Assembly: GCA_023091735.1 (NCBI GenBank)
Contig: JALKBU010000748.1
Location: forward strand, 1-25,990
Origin: Trichomonas tenax
Lineage: Eukaryota; Parabasalia; Trichomonadida; Trichomonadidae
DNA length: 25,990 bases
Direction of reading: 5' to 3'
Both the position numbers and the translations under genes were made by a program. Below the pieces are notes generated by a model. The model searched no databases. It saw only the letters and a program-made list of their open reading frames with translations, and was not told the DNA's origin. This document shows positions 1-8,625 of this stretch, piece by piece (the first letter of the stretch is position 1; each line of letters starts with the position of its first letter).

Positions 1-2
1 GA

Positions 3-221
3 TGTAGAGGGTATACTATGTGTTTGACAATTGAAACAGACGCAGCACAGAAAATAATTCCGATATCCGCTACGAATAGTTCGCCTTCTTGTCTAGAAGT
101 ATTAGTTCTAGAAAAAATCGCGACTTTCAAAGAGGTTATTTTTGATGCCCAAGATATATCCATCTCTGATCAACAATCTCTCATTTATCTTTATTCAGTT
201 ATAATCATGTTGTACTTGTAA
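3..221 (+). CDS. possible 3' end of a gene entering from the left
   Basis: A reading frame is open from base 3 of the window and ends at a TAA at 219-221. The 72 residues have a plausible protein composition (mixed charged and hydrophobic, no low-complexity runs), and the first in-frame ATG is at 18. I recognise no family. It could be the tail of a gene that starts outside the window, or a chance open frame. No promoter motif precedes the ATG at 18, which slightly favours a gene tail over a complete small gene. Confidence 0.25.
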   Translation, partial: CRGYTMCLTIETDAAQKIIPISATNSSPSCLEVLVLEKIATFKEVIFDAQDISISDQQSLIYLYSVIIMLYL

Positions 222-260
222 TGCTACTGCCATAATATAGAGCTTTATTATGTTTATTTT

Positions 261-292
261 TTTACATGCCATATTTCAATATTTACATGTCA
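261..292 (+). promoter_or_regulatory. two TTTACATGACA-type motifs, 21 bp apart
   Basis: TTTACATGCCA at 261-271 and TTTACATGTCA at 282-292, both reading on the plus strand. The 21-bp spacing matches the arrays elsewhere in the window. No convincing plus-strand gene follows, so this is an orphan pair or the promoter of something not recognised here. Confidence 0.45.
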
Positions 293-449
293 AAATCTAA
301 CTCTAAAATAATTTTCCTTTTTCTTATCACACAATGCGTAAATATACTATTTTGGACATCATTTCAAGAAATCACATTACAAAGTCGTGTTTTCTTTATT
401 TGGAGTTATTCATTTCATTTTTTTTTGTCACCACATTTGAATTACCAAC

Positions 450-476
450 AAATTCAAAGATTTAAATGATTAATTC
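450..476. repeat. 27-bp direct repeat, copy 1 (partner at 3029-3055)
   Basis: The first 20 bases, starting AAATTCAAAG, are identical to 3029-3048. The next two bases differ and the final five (AATTC) match again. The two copies flank the broken ankyrin genes and the H3 gene. Confidence 0.5.
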
Positions 477-530
477 ACATGATAAAGATTTTTAAGGCTT
501 TATAATCTATGTATTAAAGTTTTAATGAAT

Positions 531-1163
531 TTATCTTGCACCGTGTTGGAAGAGGTGAGCTCTCATTTCTTCTGTTTTGGCTTGGCCAAAGATTGTTATT
601 GGATGAACCGATTGACGGAGCATTTTCAAAGGAACGTTAGGGTTTATTCCTGGGACTTCAAGGAGTGCCTTAACAACGTCAATATATTCATGGTAAACAG
701 CCATACTTAGTGGTGTGGTTTCTCTGTTTTCTTCCCAATATTGACAGACATTATTCAAGTCAATTTTTGGAAGTTTAACGAGATATTTAACCAATTCCAA
801 GTTATTCTGAAAACATGCCCAAGTTAAGCATATTCAACCGACATTAATTCTTCTGCTGTAATCAGCACCTGCTTCGATCAAATCAATTACAAGTTTCCAG
901 TCTTTCATTTCGCAAGTCCAGAGGAAAATATTTCTATCATTTTTCATCATATCGATGTATTTTTCTTGAACACATATTTTAAGTGTCTCCATATCACCAA
1001 TATCTGACAAGCCTTTGATGTGGACGTACATGTGGTCGAAATTACCAATTGCATGCAAGTTTTGCAATACACTTCTTTCGAGAATCGAATTCCTTGACTT
1101 GAGGGAACTAACTTGTTGCTTCAGCTCTTCAAGTATCTTCGGTATAGAATTGCTGTCATACAT
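531..1163 (-). pseudogene. ankyrin-repeat protein, interrupted by an in-frame TGA
   Basis: Read from an ATG at 1163, the frame gives a short helical, coil-like N-terminus beginning MYDSNSIPK and then ankyrin-type helices (for example the VIDLIEAGAD stretch). It meets a TGA at 836-834. Without any frame change it continues after the stop with clear ankyrin sequence (LTWACFQNNLELVKYLV) to a second stop at 531, ending in the usual HGAR. Read through, it would be about 210 residues. Families of cytoplasmic ankyrin proteins are very large in trichomonads and their partners are mostly unknown. The single stop could be a real pseudogene lesion, a sequencing error in a TGG codon, or readthrough. The upstream flank lacks the TTTACATGACA motif and a clear initiator. 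Confidence 0.7.
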
Positions 1164-1303
1164 TATTTTTGAAATCAATTTTCAAGCAAAAAATGAGGTG
1201 ATGTGAAAATGTTATAACATTACATCTTCCATTTAAATAATAGATTGTCAATAACAATAGCCGAAGCAATTTGTATTTTTGTTTAACGATGAGATGATAA
1301 AAA

Positions 1304-2216
1304 TTATTCTCTGGCGCCATGTGATCCCAATAACTCTCGAACTCTTTCAGACACTGAAACAGAAAGTGCTGTCGATCCATCTTCTGCCCTCATGCTGACA
1401 TCAATGTCTTCCTGAGAGAGAAGGTATTCACAAATGTCGTAATTGTCATTATAGCTTGCGATCTTTAAAAGTGTGTGCTTGTCATTTGATGGAGAGTTCA
1501 CATCTGCTCCTGCAATGTCGCAAAGATATTTCACAGCTTCGAGGTTTCCATTTCTGGTGAATAACCATAAAGCACTTACGCCGCACTTATAGTTTTGTGA
1601 TGGATTGACGCCACGTTCAACGAGACGCTTTATCAGCTTGAAGTTATTTAAATGCGCACCATACATAATTATATTAAACTGAAACTGCTGTATAACATCA
1701 TATTTCATTGCTTCGACTTCATGATAATTTGCCGCTAATGCGAGGCTTGCAGAAGTGAAATAGTCTTCATCTGCAATCTTCTCGAAAATGGAATAGATTT
1801 GGTTAATGTTTTCTTCAGTCTTTTCAAGTCTATTCATGTTTTGATAATTTTTTAGAACGAAAGAGTTGCTTTGTGGATTGATATTGAATCCACTATGTAA
1901 AGAACTATCAACAGATTCATGAATACTTGAAAAGATTTGAACTTTGAATATGTTAAATAATGTATTTAAATTGTTCAACGCATCTGCATGATTCTGTCGG
2001 TATTCAACCTTCGCATGAGGGAGAATTCTAAACAATGCATCTTTTTCGTGTTTTATTGATAAATTATTGAAAAGTAAGTCGAATTTTTTTTGGGTTTAGA
2101 GTTGCTAGGTCGAGAATTTTACAAATGCCATCCTCACTTCTGCAGTCTATGAAGTTCTTATTATTTATGTACTCGTCGAGGTTCTGTGCTAATGATGACC
2201 AGTCGGGAGTAATCAT
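1304..2216 (-). pseudogene. ankyrin-repeat protein with DUF3447-like N-terminal region, frameshifted
   Basis: From an ATG at 2216 the frame reads MITPDWSSLAQNLDEYI and so on, matching the helical N-terminal region typical of trichomonad ankyrin proteins. It goes out of frame at a run of eight A on the coding strand (T8 at 2084-2091). With one A fewer, the frame joins the long open stretch that ends at 1304 and would give about 303 residues. That part has at least three ankyrin repeats (for example the NGNLEAVKYLCD stretch) and ends ELLGSHGARE. The lesion sits in a homopolymer, so an assembly or sequencing slip is as likely as true decay. If the frameshift is real, the part from about 2035 down could only be made from an internal start. 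Confidence 0.7.
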
Positions 2217-2222
2217 TTCTTA

Positions 2223-2258
2223 TTAATGCATCTTCGGTAAAGGATTGCTGTCGTACAT
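2223..2258 (-). other. short ORF that copies the start of the neighbouring ankyrin gene
   Basis: An 11-codon ORF, MYDSNPLPKMH, closed by two TAA codons, lies in frame just upstream of the ATG at 2216. Its first nine residues closely match the start of the ankyrin gene at 1163 (MYDSNSIPK). It looks like the remnant N-terminus of a duplicated gene, or an upstream ORF. Confidence 0.45.
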
Positions 2259-2561
2259 TTGTTTTGATTTACCATTAAAAAAGATTCAAAATTTTTCCAC
2301 AATTTCTGACACATAAATTCGCATTCCGACAATTTTTATTGACATTTTGACGATTTAAAGTTACAAAAATAAAATCGAAAATTATCTCATTATTTAATTA
2401 ATAATATAGACGAATTATTTAAATAATGAAAAATAAAAGTAAAACATCATAAATCTTAACAAAGAACTAATTTTATGCCTTTTTAATTATGATAAATATG
2501 TTACACATATAATGTAGAATATAAATCATTCGTTATCTCCATGATGCATTAATTAAATTTG
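2259..2561. other. AT-rich intergenic stretch
   Basis: No gene or motif match seen. Very AT-rich, between the broken ankyrin genes and the H3 gene. No TTTACATGACA copy and no clear TCAYTTTT box just before 2562. Confidence 0.5.
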
Positions 2562-3011
2562 ATGAATTCAATTCGAGTATACGCCAACAATTTCTCATTT
2601 TTCAGCGATTACGAGGAGAGATCAGAGAGAGTTGAGTTCACAGCTCCAAGTCCCATGTCTCAGTTCGACACAGGAAGAATTGGAAAGAAAGTTTTAAAAA
2701 AACCTCGAGAAATACTCAAAAGAAAGAAACCTAAGCCTAAAGTTTTGAAGGAAATCAGGACATACCAATCTTCCACCGAGTTGTTGATCCCGAAACTTCC
2801 ATTTCGAAGACTTGTCCGTGAAATCGCAACTGAACTGAATCCATCAATAAAATTTCAAGATTCTGCAATGCAAGCTTTACAGGAGGCTTCTGAAGCTTTT
2901 CTAATCGGAATGATGGAAGATGGACTGCTCTGCACACTTCACGCTAAAAGAGTCACAATTATGAAGAAAGATATCAATTTAGCAGAAAGAATTCGTGGTG
3001 ATAGACATTGA
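2562..3011 (+). CDS. divergent histone H3 variant (centromeric H3 candidate)
   Basis: A 149-residue nuclear histone. Residues from about 64 carry a clear H3 core: an alpha-N like region ([12 protein letters not shown]), then [12 protein letters not shown], a long alpha-2 ([20 protein letters not shown]), LHAKRVTIM and ERIRGDRH at the end. The first 60 residues lack the canonical ARTKQTARKS tail, are acidic and aromatic at the start and turn lysine/proline-rich near 42-60. The glutamine that follows KLPF in canonical H3 is arginine here (R82). The TLHA in loop 2 recalls CENP-A. Loop 1 has canonical length, unlike many centromeric H3s. These features mark a variant H3, possibly centromeric, but another replacement variant is possible. 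The ATG at 2562 is used; the frame extends one TTG codon further upstream. Confidence 0.88.
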   Translation: MNSIRVYANNFSFFSDYEERSERVEFTAPSPMSQFDTGRIGKKVLKKPREILKRKKPKPKVLKEIRTYQSSTELLIPKLPFRRLVREIATELNPSIKFQDSAMQALQEASEAFLIGMMEDGLLCTLHAKRVTIMKKDINLAERIRGDRH

Positions 3012-3028
3012 AACAACAAGTTTAAAAT

Positions 3029-3055
3029 AAATTCAAAGATTTAAATGACCAATTC
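3029..3055. repeat. 27-bp direct repeat, copy 2 (partner at 450-476)
   Basis: The first 20 bases are identical to 450-469; two mismatches across 27 bases. It starts 17 bp after the H3 stop codon. Confidence 0.5.
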
Positions 3056-3181
3056 GCAAAATCTTTAATCAAGATAAAAAATAATTCTAAATTTTATTCT
3101 TTAAATCTATATTTAGGCTATATATTAGTTGTACATTTAAAGTCCATGTTTATATATAGAAATTTGTTTAAAACAATAAAA

Positions 3182-4720
3182 TCATTCGAGTTTTCCACTT
3201 ACAATATTCGTCATATAGTCGATAATCTGGTTAGGAGTAACATTAGCCTGAGGAGCAGACTCACAGATACGTTTAGCGAATGGTTCAAATATTTGTCCAT
3301 CGACTTTTGCGATTCTTGCGTTGTTGATTAATCCACTGAACATCTCTGTCATTCCGAGCATCTCCGGAGCGTACTTGCTTCCAAACGGAAGAGCACCGAG
3401 AAGAGATGGATTGTTGAAGAATGATTCAAGCCTGCGATTCTTGATTCCAAGACCCTTTGATATTTCTGGAATCATCGACTTATTATTTGTTACTTTAGCA
3501 GCGATAAGCTTGGACATGTTATGCATGAAGACAGGGTTTGGAGAGCATCCACCGGAGTATCTAAGAAGGGAGCACTTTCCATGCTCAGCGACAATATTGT
3601 AGCGTGAAATATTAGGAATTAATATATTATAATCATAAAGTGCGCGTGCAGCACCATCAGCGAGCTGCGACACCCACTCCTTGGATATGATCTTTGGAGA
3701 CTCTGTAGGAATCCTGGATGAGATCATAAAGTGCTTTGTTGTAAATTTAGGAATAGGAACAGCGATATCGAATGAGAAGTCAACTTTCTCAGCAGATTCG
3801 ATTATCTCTTGTGGAGATCCATCAAACTTAACACCAAGGCGTGTGAGAAGAGCAGTACGAACATCAACTTCGTTCTTGAGAGAGAAATAGACTCTGTTTT
3901 GTAATGCATGAGTAAATCCAATGAAGTTTCCTGAGAATGGGAGAAAACCGAGGAAGTATTTAGCCAATGTATTTGGAAGAGAATCAATTAACTGCATGCG
4001 CATTTCGCGTGGAAGGAAGACTGTCGCGGATACAGGAATACCGCCTTTAAGTTTTGCGTTGAAGACATAAACTCCATCTGCGATTCTTGCGGAAATCAAA
4101 TCGAATTTCTCAAAAAATGTGTTGAAGTTCGCATCAAACTCTTTCTCAAAGAGTTGAATGCATTTGTTGGAAATAGCGGTATTTCCTTTAGGAATTTCGT
4201 TGTAGATATTGATAATTTGGCGCATCATCGATTCATTTTCAAAATCGTTTTTATCTGTATTAATATTCGCAGCATTGCATATTTCAGAGAGAATCCTCTT
4301 CTTTTCGAGATAGATTCCGCCATTTTGTTGGCATGTTAAATTAAATCTGCGTGCTGCACGATTAAATGATTTTTCTGGCGTAAAATGTGGAATATTTAGA
4401 TTTGCTTTGTAAATCAACGACGATAATAAAAAATCTATGAGTGAAATAGTCCTTGTTGTTTGATATCTGTGATATCTGTTCAAACCTGCCAATCCTTGGC
4501 GGATAATACTATCAGAATCCTTACTAGAGATCATCCACGAAAGAAAACTTCCGTTGAATGCGTTCCAAACTCCATCCATTAACACAGTATTCGAAACATT
4601 GTACAAAGGAGTGTTATGAATCAAATAATCTCCGAGAAACGGATTCAGCGTCAGTGAAGGGAGAAATTCTGCAATAAGATGGTTCTTAGCTCGAAGAAGC
4701 CAAATGTTAGAATTTTCCAT
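3182..4720 (-). CDS. ABC1/ADCK (UbiB)-like protein, predicted pseudokinase
   Basis: 512 residues. The order of segments follows ADCK1-type ABC1 proteins: ARRFNLTCQQNGGIYL (residues 123-138) where family members have the KxGQ helix; FEKEFDANFNTFFEKFDL (191-208) followed by NAKLKGGIPVSATVFLP (221-237), matching the A-x-L-x-x-G-x-x-VAVKV-x-x-P strand; a segment at 318-340 matching the VPKVYWDLST.RVL region; and LIPNISRYNIVA (367-378) plus CSLLRYSGG (383-391) at the HxDPHPGN and LLDFG sites. The catalytic residues are gone: KxGQ reads EKKR, the VAVK lysine is T233, the catalytic Asp is N370 and the DFG Asp is R387, while N375 is kept. Known ABC1 proteins support lipid or quinone metabolism in mitochondria or plastids. 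A hydrogenosomal role here is inference. It diverges from the gene at 4905 across 184 bp. Confidence 0.65.
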   Translation of the reverse strand: MENSNIWLLRAKNHLIAEFLPSLTLNPFLGDYLIHNTPLYNVSNTVLMDGVWNAFNGSFLSWMISSKDSDSIIRQGLAGLNRYHRYQTTRTISLIDFLLSSLIYKANLNIPHFTPEKSFNRAARRFNLTCQQNGGIYLEKKRILSEICNAANINTDKNDFENESMMRQIINIYNEIPKGNTAISNKCIQLFEKEFDANFNTFFEKFDLISARIADGVYVFNAKLKGGIPVSATVFLPREMRMQLIDSLPNTLAKYFLGFLPFSGNFIGFTHALQNRVYFSLKNEVDVRTALLTRLGVKFDGSPQEIIESAEKVDFSFDIAVPIPKFTTKHFMISSRIPTESPKIISKEWVSQLADGAARALYDYNILIPNISRYNIVAEHGKCSLLRYSGGCSPNPVFMHNMSKLIAAKVTNNKSMIPEISKGLGIKNRRLESFFNNPSLLGALPFGSKYAPEMLGMTEMFSGLINNARIAKVDGQIFEPFAKRICESAPQANVTPNQIIDYMTNIVSGKLE

Positions 4721-4854
4721 TTTTATTTTTCACAAATTTATTTTACAAAACAAAATCAGATTTTGCAGAAAGTGATAAAATTTTATTCATTGACAAACAC
4801 AAGCATTAATAAAATAAAACATTTTTTTGTAAAAAATAATAGCACTTTTGCAAA

Positions 4855-4886
4855 TTTACATGACATATTTAAGAGTTTACGTGACA
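4855..4886 (+). promoter_or_regulatory. two TTTACATGACA-type motifs before the 7-TM gene
   Basis: TTTACATGACA at 4855-4865 and TTTACGTGACA at 4876-4886, 21 bp apart, on the coding strand. The second ends 19 nt before the ATG at 4905. They lie in the shared gap with the divergent pseudokinase gene. Confidence 0.6.
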
Positions 4887-4904
4887 AATTAACAAAAAAT
4901 CGGA

Positions 4905-6248
4905 ATGGATGATCTCAATGGTGCAGAAGATATTTCAATAGAAACAAGTGATTCATTCATGGGCATCAACGCGCATAAGAGAATGAGTGACTGTTTCACT
5001 ATCTTTTGTTTTCTGATTCTTCTTATTTTGTCCGGATATTTTGGATTTCAGTCACCACCACCGCAAATCATCCATGGAATGCCAGAATTGATCGAAAAAG
5101 AGTCAAGCAAATCCTCAAATCTCCATATTTCGAAAATATCTGCACTTAACAATTATTATAAATCTTATTTATACTTAAATCACTTCCCATCTCGATCAAA
5201 AGCCAATATACATCTCAATATCTCAATTGTTTCTCAATGCTACCAAAATGGACAACCAAAATGGCAGAAATTGAAACAATTCGAAAGAAGTTGGCTTATA
5301 GACAAGAAATCTAACAAGCAATACTTCCTAAAACTCCCTATAGATAGCGATAGATACACATCTTGTGATGAGATGAACTACAAAGTTAATTATTCACGTT
5401 CAAAATACACTTATTCTTCGATGCTAACTGTTGAACAAGGAAACCGCTCTCATTTTGCTTATTTCACCATTGTTAAGTTCCTTTACTTCTCTGGGACACT
5501 GCTCATTTACTTCTGGTTCCACACTAGTCTCAAATCATTCAAAACGCAGTGCAAGCAACAAAAATACACAGAGTTTTTGATCATTATGTTTTTAGCGCTT
5601 TTTCCTCTTTCTATTATCAGATGGGTCATTCATACGAATATATCAGTTATCATAGATGAATTCTTCTTCAATCTATTATATTCCGGCATGATGATGTTTT
5701 CATTATATCTCATCGATGACCTTCACTACAAAATATCGAAATTCTACAAGAACTCATACACATTTAAGTTTATCTTTTGCTCCATTCATTTGATTGTTGC
5801 ATCCTTCAAGGCATTATGCATTCCGTTTAATGTGTCGATCAATGTAGACAGGTATTATGTTATGGTTCATGTATTCTATATTTCATGGCTTCTTTTCTCA
5901 TCATTAAGATTCTGCTGTGGAATGAATAGAGATGCTAAGTATAGATTGAAGTTGTACCTTATTGTTAGCTTGATAGTTGAGCTAGTTTTCCTGAGTGATG
6001 GATTCGCATTCATTAACAGGAAATTCATTGCTAAATCTGCAACTCCAAAGATGGTTTTATTATCATCGGTTGCATTTTATATTCTGATGATGACTTTCTT
6101 CCATTGGCCATACGACATTAAGAACGATCATGATAACGAAATGAAGCAAGTCAAAGAAGATATTATGGAATCAATTGCAGATCCAATCATTATTATTTCT
6201 GAGGATAGTGATCCAATAGGAAGTGATATTTTATCAGATTCGAAATAG
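4905..6248 (+). CDS. multi-pass membrane protein, Wntless/TMEM181-like (1+7 TM)
   Basis: 447 residues. A hydrophobic helix at about 31-48 is followed by a polar region (49-185) with several N-glycosylation sequons and cysteines at 112 and 154. About seven hydrophobic helices follow, near 186-205, 222-240, 246-270, 287-305, 317-335, 348-368 and 382-400, then an acidic cytoplasmic tail. One N-terminal helix, a lumenal domain and a seven-helix block is the layout of the MIG-14/Wntless and TMEM181 group (GOLD-domain seven-TM proteins), which act in secretory-pathway trafficking. The call rests on topology and weak local resemblance (FPLSIIRW after the second helix of the block), so an unrelated seven-TM family remains possible. 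The ATG at 4905 follows two promoter motifs. Confidence 0.5.
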   Translation: MDDLNGAEDISIETSDSFMGINAHKRMSDCFTIFCFLILLILSGYFGFQSPPPQIIHGMPELIEKESSKSSNLHISKISALNNYYKSYLYLNHFPSRSKANIHLNISIVSQCYQNGQPKWQKLKQFERSWLIDKKSNKQYFLKLPIDSDRYTSCDEMNYKVNYSRSKYTYSSMLTVEQGNRSHFAYFTIVKFLYFSGTLLIYFWFHTSLKSFKTQCKQQKYTEFLIIMFLALFPLSIIRWVIHTNISVIIDEFFFNLLYSGMMMFSLYLIDDLHYKISKFYKNSYTFKFIFCSIHLIVASFKALCIPFNVSINVDRYYVMVHVFYISWLLFSSLRFCCGMNRDAKYRLKLYLIVSLIVELVFLSDGFAFINRKFIAKSATPKMVLLSSVAFYILMMTFFHWPYDIKNDHDNEMKQVKEDIMESIADPIIIISEDSDPIGSDILSDSK

Positions 6249-6322
6249 AAGTATATTCATATTAGTTTAAATGTATAAAGATATTAATTTTTGTTCCATA
6301 ATATATTTTTAAAAATAGAAAT

Positions 6323-6551
6323 TTTACATGACAAAACACCTCAATTTCAAACAATTTTACATTACAAAATTCAATTTTACATGACAATTAATAAATTTAC
6401 ACGACATTTTCCAATTCTTTGAAATTTACAAGTCAAAAATAAAGATTTCTTTTATTCACATGACATATTTTCATAAAATTTTGTAATTTTACATGACAAA
6501 ATTTAACATATTTCAAAGATTTACATAGCAAAAACAGAAATTTACCTGACA
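6323..6551 (+). promoter_or_regulatory. nine-copy array of TTTACATGACA-type motifs
   Basis: Copies start at 6323, 6356, 6376, 6396, 6425, 6455, 6488, 6520 and 6541, all reading on the plus strand. Three are exact TTTACATGACA; the others differ by one or two bases (for example TTTACACGACA, TTTACATAGCA, TTTACCTGACA). Spacings are 33, 20, 20, 29, 30, 33, 32 and 21 bp. The last copy ends 25 nt before the ATG at 6577. The array fills most of the gap after the gene that ends at 6248. Confidence 0.7.
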
Positions 6552-6576
6552 TTTCTCGATAAGTTACACAGAATTT

Positions 6577-8625
6577 ATGGAAGAGAATGATTTAGATCAA
6601 GTCATCACAAGAGGCCTTCTAAATATCTCGTTTGATTATAGCAATGTTAGAGAAATTCTCTTCGAACTTAATAAACGAATTGAACATCTCAGAAACGACA
6701 GCCAACGCGCAAAAGAAATCAAAGAATTCAATGATGCTCTATTTGACTTAAAAGCACAAATAGTCAACTGCAACGGACGAATAGGTGAAGTTGAGCGAAG
6801 TGTAAACTTCGTTATCACTACAAATCAAAAAACATTGAATTTGATGCAAGAAAAATTCGACAATTTGTTCGAGAAGACACAAAGTAACATCGACAAAAAG
6901 ACAATAGAGTTGATTGCGGCATCACAGCAACAGATAGATACAGGATTGATTAATGGAATCGCAAAATTAAAAAAGGAATTCACTGATAATTTCAGTACAA
7001 TCGATATGCACAACGAATTAGCTTTCAAGCTGGATCAGTTAAGTGATAAAGTCGATAAAATGCAGGCAACAACAAGCCAATTTTTCGATGAAGTTAAATT
7101 ACAAACATTGCTTGAGCGCATTGGCGTTTTGGAGACAAATATGGATGCTGCACAGCAAACTATATCAGAAAACAATGACAATGTTCAGAATATGCGTTCA
7201 CAGATGGATTCAATTCAATCAACGACAGATGAAGTTCAAGAGCTTGTAAGCTCTCGATCTAACGATATTATTAAGGGTGTTAACGATAGTGAATCACTCA
7301 AAACCCAAATGGTGGCTTTTGAAGATAGAATTAATGAAATGCAGAAACAAATTGATAGTTTAAGGAACTCAGAGGCAGCAAATCTTGCTGAAGAGTTCAA
7401 TGTAATGCAGGAAAATCTAACAAATCAGTTAAATGATATGTTTAAGAAAATCGAAGATGGAATAAATAATTCCGCAGGAAGAATCGCTACAATTGAGCGC
7501 ACATTCTCAGATTCAGGCCATCCACTGCCAACCAACCTCGGAATTCATTCAGAATCGATTATTCATCTCAATCCAATAACAAGACTTTCTTCGCGTTCTT
7601 CTACTTCTTATTCGGCTGCAGGCTCTAATACAAACTCTGCAATCAATTCTTCACCGAATTCAGCACACAGTGCAAAGATATCAGCACAGAACTCCGAGCA
7701 GAAATTAGAAACGGAAACATCAATGTCGATGCTTCTTCCTCCTGATGTTGATACTTCGCAAATCATCGAAAATCCCGTGCCAAAGAAGTTTGTTGTTCCA
7801 GGAATTCTAGGAATGGAAAGAGTCAGCAACTCATCGCCGCTGTTAGGTCTGATGCTTGAAGAATCACAAAATGTTACTGAAGAAAGAAACGACTATGTCC
7901 ACAAGAATAAAAGCGAAGAAAGCTTTGGTTCAACAGAAGGAACAGGCCGCAAGAAGCTCATGCGCACAATGAGCTCTATGCGTATGCCAAACGAAAATAC
8001 ACAGTCAAGAGGCTCTTTGAAGCCAATCATCGTCGAAGGAGGTACTCGTGAACTTGCTGAGAAACTTAACGACTTAGTTGTCAGAATAGAAGAAATAGAG
8101 CACCAAATGTCAAAGAACAGGCGTTCAGACAAACTTGAGAACATCAACACATCGATTCCACTGTTCAATCTTGATGATGACGCAATTGCATCCATTAACA
8201 AACGTATTGATCATTGCTGTTCACGTGAAACGGTCGATAAAGTTCTTCAGATCGTCAAAAACGCTGTTGCAAAGATGGGCTCACGTGTTGATGCTATAGA
8301 GAAGAACACAGAAGGTGTTATACACAAGAATGAGTTCGTTAAGTACCTCAACGCCGTCCAAGCTGCCTCTGAAGACGATAACATGACAGCAGGTGCAACA
8401 AGAGGATATAAGTGCTTATTATGCGGTAGAGAGAAAGGCGGTGTTGTTGGAATGATTACAGACTCAGAGATTGCAAGATTGATGGGAGAGCCACAGTCAT
8501 GTGCTCCTGTTAAAGCTGGTGACACCGTAATTTTGAATTACAGCAGTGGAACAGTTCGTCCTAAGACAGCCATCGCGACAAGGAAAACAAAATCGACGAA
8601 ATTGCCAAAAATAGAGGACAAATGA
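6577..8625 (+). CDS. long coiled-coil protein with C-terminal CxxC, DUF4795/QRICH2-like
   Basis: 682 residues. Heptad-rich coiled coil covers roughly 1-320, a Ser/Asn-rich low-complexity stretch lies at about 340-375, a linker follows, and shorter coils appear near 490-520 and 545-600. The C-terminus has GYKCLLCGREKGG (cysteines 613 and 616). A long coil ending in a KCLxC type cysteine pair is the pattern of the DUF4795 domain of QRICH2 and relatives, which are associated with the sperm flagellum and axoneme. That would fit a flagellate. Coiled coils give weak homology signals, so the family call is tentative, while the coiled-coil nature is clear. It has the largest motif array in the window upstream. 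Confidence 0.55.
   Translation: MEENDLDQVITRGLLNISFDYSNVREILFELNKRIEHLRNDSQRAKEIKEFNDALFDLKAQIVNCNGRIGEVERSVNFVITTNQKTLNLMQEKFDNLFEKTQSNIDKKTIELIAASQQQIDTGLINGIAKLKKEFTDNFSTIDMHNELAFKLDQLSDKVDKMQATTSQFFDEVKLQTLLERIGVLETNMDAAQQTISENNDNVQNMRSQMDSIQSTTDEVQELVSSRSNDIIKGVNDSESLKTQMVAFEDRINEMQKQIDSLRNSEAANLAEEFNVMQENLTNQLNDMFKKIEDGINNSAGRIATIERTFSDSGHPLPTNLGIHSESIIHLNPITRLSSRSSTSYSAAGSNTNSAINSSPNSAHSAKISAQNSEQKLETETSMSMLLPPDVDTSQIIENPVPKKFVVPGILGMERVSNSSPLLGLMLEESQNVTEERNDYVHKNKSEESFGSTEGTGRKKLMRTMSSMRMPNENTQSRGSLKPIIVEGGTRELAEKLNDLVVRIEEIEHQMSKNRRSDKLENINTSIPLFNLDDDAIASINKRIDHCCSRETVDKVLQIVKNAVAKMGSRVDAIEKNTEGVIHKNEFVKYLNAVQAASEDDNMTAGATRGYKCLLCGREKGGVVGMITDSEIARLMGEPQSCAPVKAGDTVILNYSSGTVRPKTAIATRKTKSTKLPKIEDK

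Larger units (their letters stand above)
222..530. other. AT-rich intergenic stretch with two promoter-type motifs
   Basis: No credible gene. It holds two copies of the TTTACATGACA-type motif (261-271 and 282-292) and, at 450-476, one copy of a 27-bp repeat whose partner lies at 3029-3055. An open frame at 266-469 starts inside the motif and is hydrophobic and AT-driven, so I do not call it. Confidence 0.5.

Noticed and set aside
266..469. 67-codon plus-strand frame after the orphan motif pair
   Set aside because: Its first ATG is part of the motif, composition is hydrophobic and AT-driven, and no family resemblance is visible.
8247..8525. Long antisense frames inside the coiled-coil gene
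   Set aside because: Shadow of the sense gene; no start context or domain.
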